Assembly (NCBI RefSeq): GCF_902459585.1 | Contig: NZ_CABPSC010000014.1 | Location: forward strand, 1-64,000 | Direction: 5' to 3' | Origin: Pandoraea nosoerga | GTDB lineage: Bacteria > Pseudomonadota > Gammaproteobacteria > Burkholderiales > Burkholderiaceae | DNA length: 64,000 bases | Part shown: piece by piece, positions 63,043 to 64,000 of the stretch | Position numbering within the stretch: the first letter of the stretch is position 1 | Layout: every line of letters begins with the position of its first letter | Notes under the pieces: generated by a model | Databases searched by the model: none | Seen by the model: only the letters and a program-made list of their open reading frames with translations | Told to the model about the DNA's origin: nothing | Program-made: the position numbers and the translations under genes

Positions 63043-63150
63043 CCCTTCTCCGGTTTTCTTCGGCCTTCTTCCGCCTTTTTCTGCTTTTTCCTACTTTTTT
63101 ACCTTGTCCTGCCCTTTCCTGTCCTTTCCTGCCTTTTTTGTTTTCTCCAG
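63043..63150 (+). other. pyrimidine-rich tract after hslR
   Basis: About 108 bp on the plus strand are almost all C and T (a run of ttcctgcc-type 9-11-base units), with very few purines. It may be a Rho-dependent termination (rut) region for the hemH-hslR unit or merely a biased repeat. Confidence 0.5.
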
Positions 63151-63290
63151 TTTTTCGTGGCCAAAATGGACGCCGCCGCCGGGCCGAGGCGCGGCGGCGG
63201 GCGTATGAGGGCGCGCAAACAACACGCCTCGCGAAGACGAGGCGGCCGGGACGCCTGCACGGGGTGGCAAGCGGCGTAGTCCCGGGGCGA

Positions 63291-63479
63291 TCAGTGCGAG
63301 GGAATTCCGGAATTGGACGAGTGCGACGGCATGCCCGGCATTTCGACGAAATGATGCAGCACCGCGCGCACGCCACCATATTCGGTGTCGCGCCGGGTGA
63401 CTGCGCCAGACAGGCAGATCGTAATCGTCACCGTCGTCACCAACGCAAGGATGAAGACAACAGCCAATGGCAGCTTCAT
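63291..63479 (-). CDS. small single-TM membrane protein
   Basis: A 62-residue frame: Met-Lys then a hydrophobic segment 'LPLAVVFILALVTTVTITICLSGAV', followed by a short polar tail ending in a His/Ser-rich stretch. It has GGAG 8 bp before the ATG at 63479. It could equally be a small exported peptide with an uncleaved signal. The family is unrecognised. It is divergent from grpE. Confidence 0.6.
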   Translation of the reverse strand: MKLPLAVVFILALVTTVTITICLSGAVTRRDTEYGGVRAVLHHFVEMPGMPSHSSNSGIPSH

Positions 63480-63681
63480 GATGCGCTCCTGAAAAACGCT
63501 GCGTCGGACAGGGCGACGTTCGGCGCAGCGGCCGGGTCCGGCGCGGCACACCATCGACCGGACCGTAATTCATGTTAGGTCGCAGCAACGGCCGATACAA
63601 TAGAGGACTCGTAACGCGTGTAACCGGATATTTGCCGGTCTGCCGCGCGCACCGGTCTGGCGCACGAAATGCCCGCCAGCT

Positions 63682-63710
63682 CTTGAAATCGGTGTGGACG
63701 CCCCTACTAT
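63682..63710 (+). promoter_or_regulatory. sigma-32 (RpoH) heat-shock promoter of grpE
   Basis: CTTGAAA (63682-63688) is followed 12 bp later by CCCCTACTA (63701-63709), close to the RpoH consensus CTTGAAA-N11-16-CCCCATNT. The start would fall about 60 bp before the grpE ATG. Confidence 0.75.
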
Positions 63711-63778
63711 CCAAAGGGATTTGAACCGGTGGCGCATCGTCTTGGTGCGCCGCAAGAACCTTTTGACGACTCAAGCTC

Positions 63779-64000
63779 ATGACTGAACAGCAAAACACCC
63801 CCGATCAGCCGATTCCGTCCCAGGCCGACACGGCCCCGAACGATGCTGCGGGCGCGAACGACGCGCTGCCCTCGGTCGAGGCTCAACTGCTGGCGGCACA
63901 GGCCGAAGCGGCGGATTTCCGCGACCAGTTGCTGCGTGCACGTGCCGAAGTGGAAAACGTTCGCCGCCGGGCGGAAGAAGATGTGGCCAAGGCGCGCAAG
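63779..64000 (+). CDS. grpE: nucleotide exchange factor GrpE (5' part, cut by the window)
   Basis: The first 74 codons of GrpE, the DnaK nucleotide exchange factor. A low-complexity acidic N-terminus ('TEQQNTPDQPIPSQADTAPND') precedes 'EAQLLAAQAEAADFRDQLLRARAEVENVRRRAEEDVAKARK', the start of the long coiled-coil helix with the family 'R.RAEVENVRRR' block. It is behind a sigma-32 promoter and near hrcA; dnaK and dnaJ are expected next. Confidence 0.95.
   Translation, partial: MTEQQNTPDQPIPSQADTAPNDAAGANDALPSVEAQLLAAQAEAADFRDQLLRARAEVENVRRRAEEDVAKARK

Overview
The window is GC-rich, gene-dense, single-chromosome-type DNA from a beta-proteobacterium of the Burkholderiaceae. Pandoraea is my best guess, from the overall flavour of the proteins and from gene orders such as glnE/yhdP/nit/tldD and recN/nadK/hrcA/hemH/hslR/grpE. 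That placement is inference; no rRNA or marker search was possible.

Layout. 1-5.2 kb: the end of an anti-sigma factor gene, then a galactarate/glucarate catabolic cluster (2,5-dioxovalerate dehydrogenase and KdgD leftward, GarD rightward) around a control region with FadR-type operator-like palindromes. 5.2-9.4 kb: an orphan NarM-like protein, a translationally coupled pair of unknown genes, a DMT transporter and an unknown cytosolic protein. 9.8-13.9 kb: a two-gene ergothioneine operon (egtB-egtD) and a split chromate transporter behind a small gene. 13.9-17.0 kb: a tRNA-Leu(UAA) gene followed by small, lower-GC accessory islets bounded by copies of the tRNA 3' end. 17.0-23.4 kb: a glycine-rich autotransporter, a GNAT-Rnk fusion, a CBS protein with a 50-residue zinc ribbon, a secreted protein and a cytochrome c. 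23.6-27.7 kb: a polar amino-acid ABC operon divergent from an Lrp/AsnC regulator. 27.8-31.4 kb: an FtrABCD ferrous-iron uptake operon behind a Fur-box-like site. 31.5-37.0 kb: ubiA, proC-yggS, a glutathione peroxidase, a DUF2917 gene and a divergent MocR regulator. 37.0-42.1 kb: an FAD-dependent 2-hydroxyacid oxidase operon (LDHD-like, GlcD, an ion channel, GlcE) with no glcF. 42.4-44.4 kb: a cobalamin adenosyltransferase and aroG. 44.6-58.5 kb: tldD, a nitrilase, yhdP, glnE, recN, nadK, hrcA. 58.8-64 kb: a FecR/DUF6600 protein, hemH, hslR, a small membrane protein and the start of grpE behind a sigma-32-like promoter.

The most striking finding is in the aroG leader. A 26-codon open frame with six consecutive Phe/Tyr codons lies between a good promoter and a GC-rich hairpin with a nine-U tail. 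The leader contains all four mutually exclusive pairing segments (1:2, 2:3, 3:4) of a classical transcription attenuator, so DAHP synthase is probably controlled by charged tRNA-Phe/tRNA-Tyr supply.

Other leads are a palindrome shared by the sugar-acid genes and the ABC transporter operon, direct repeats between the MocR regulator and its divergent neighbour, a tRNA-Leu integration hotspot, and a coupled small-ORF/heme-oxygenase-like-fold pair of unknown role.
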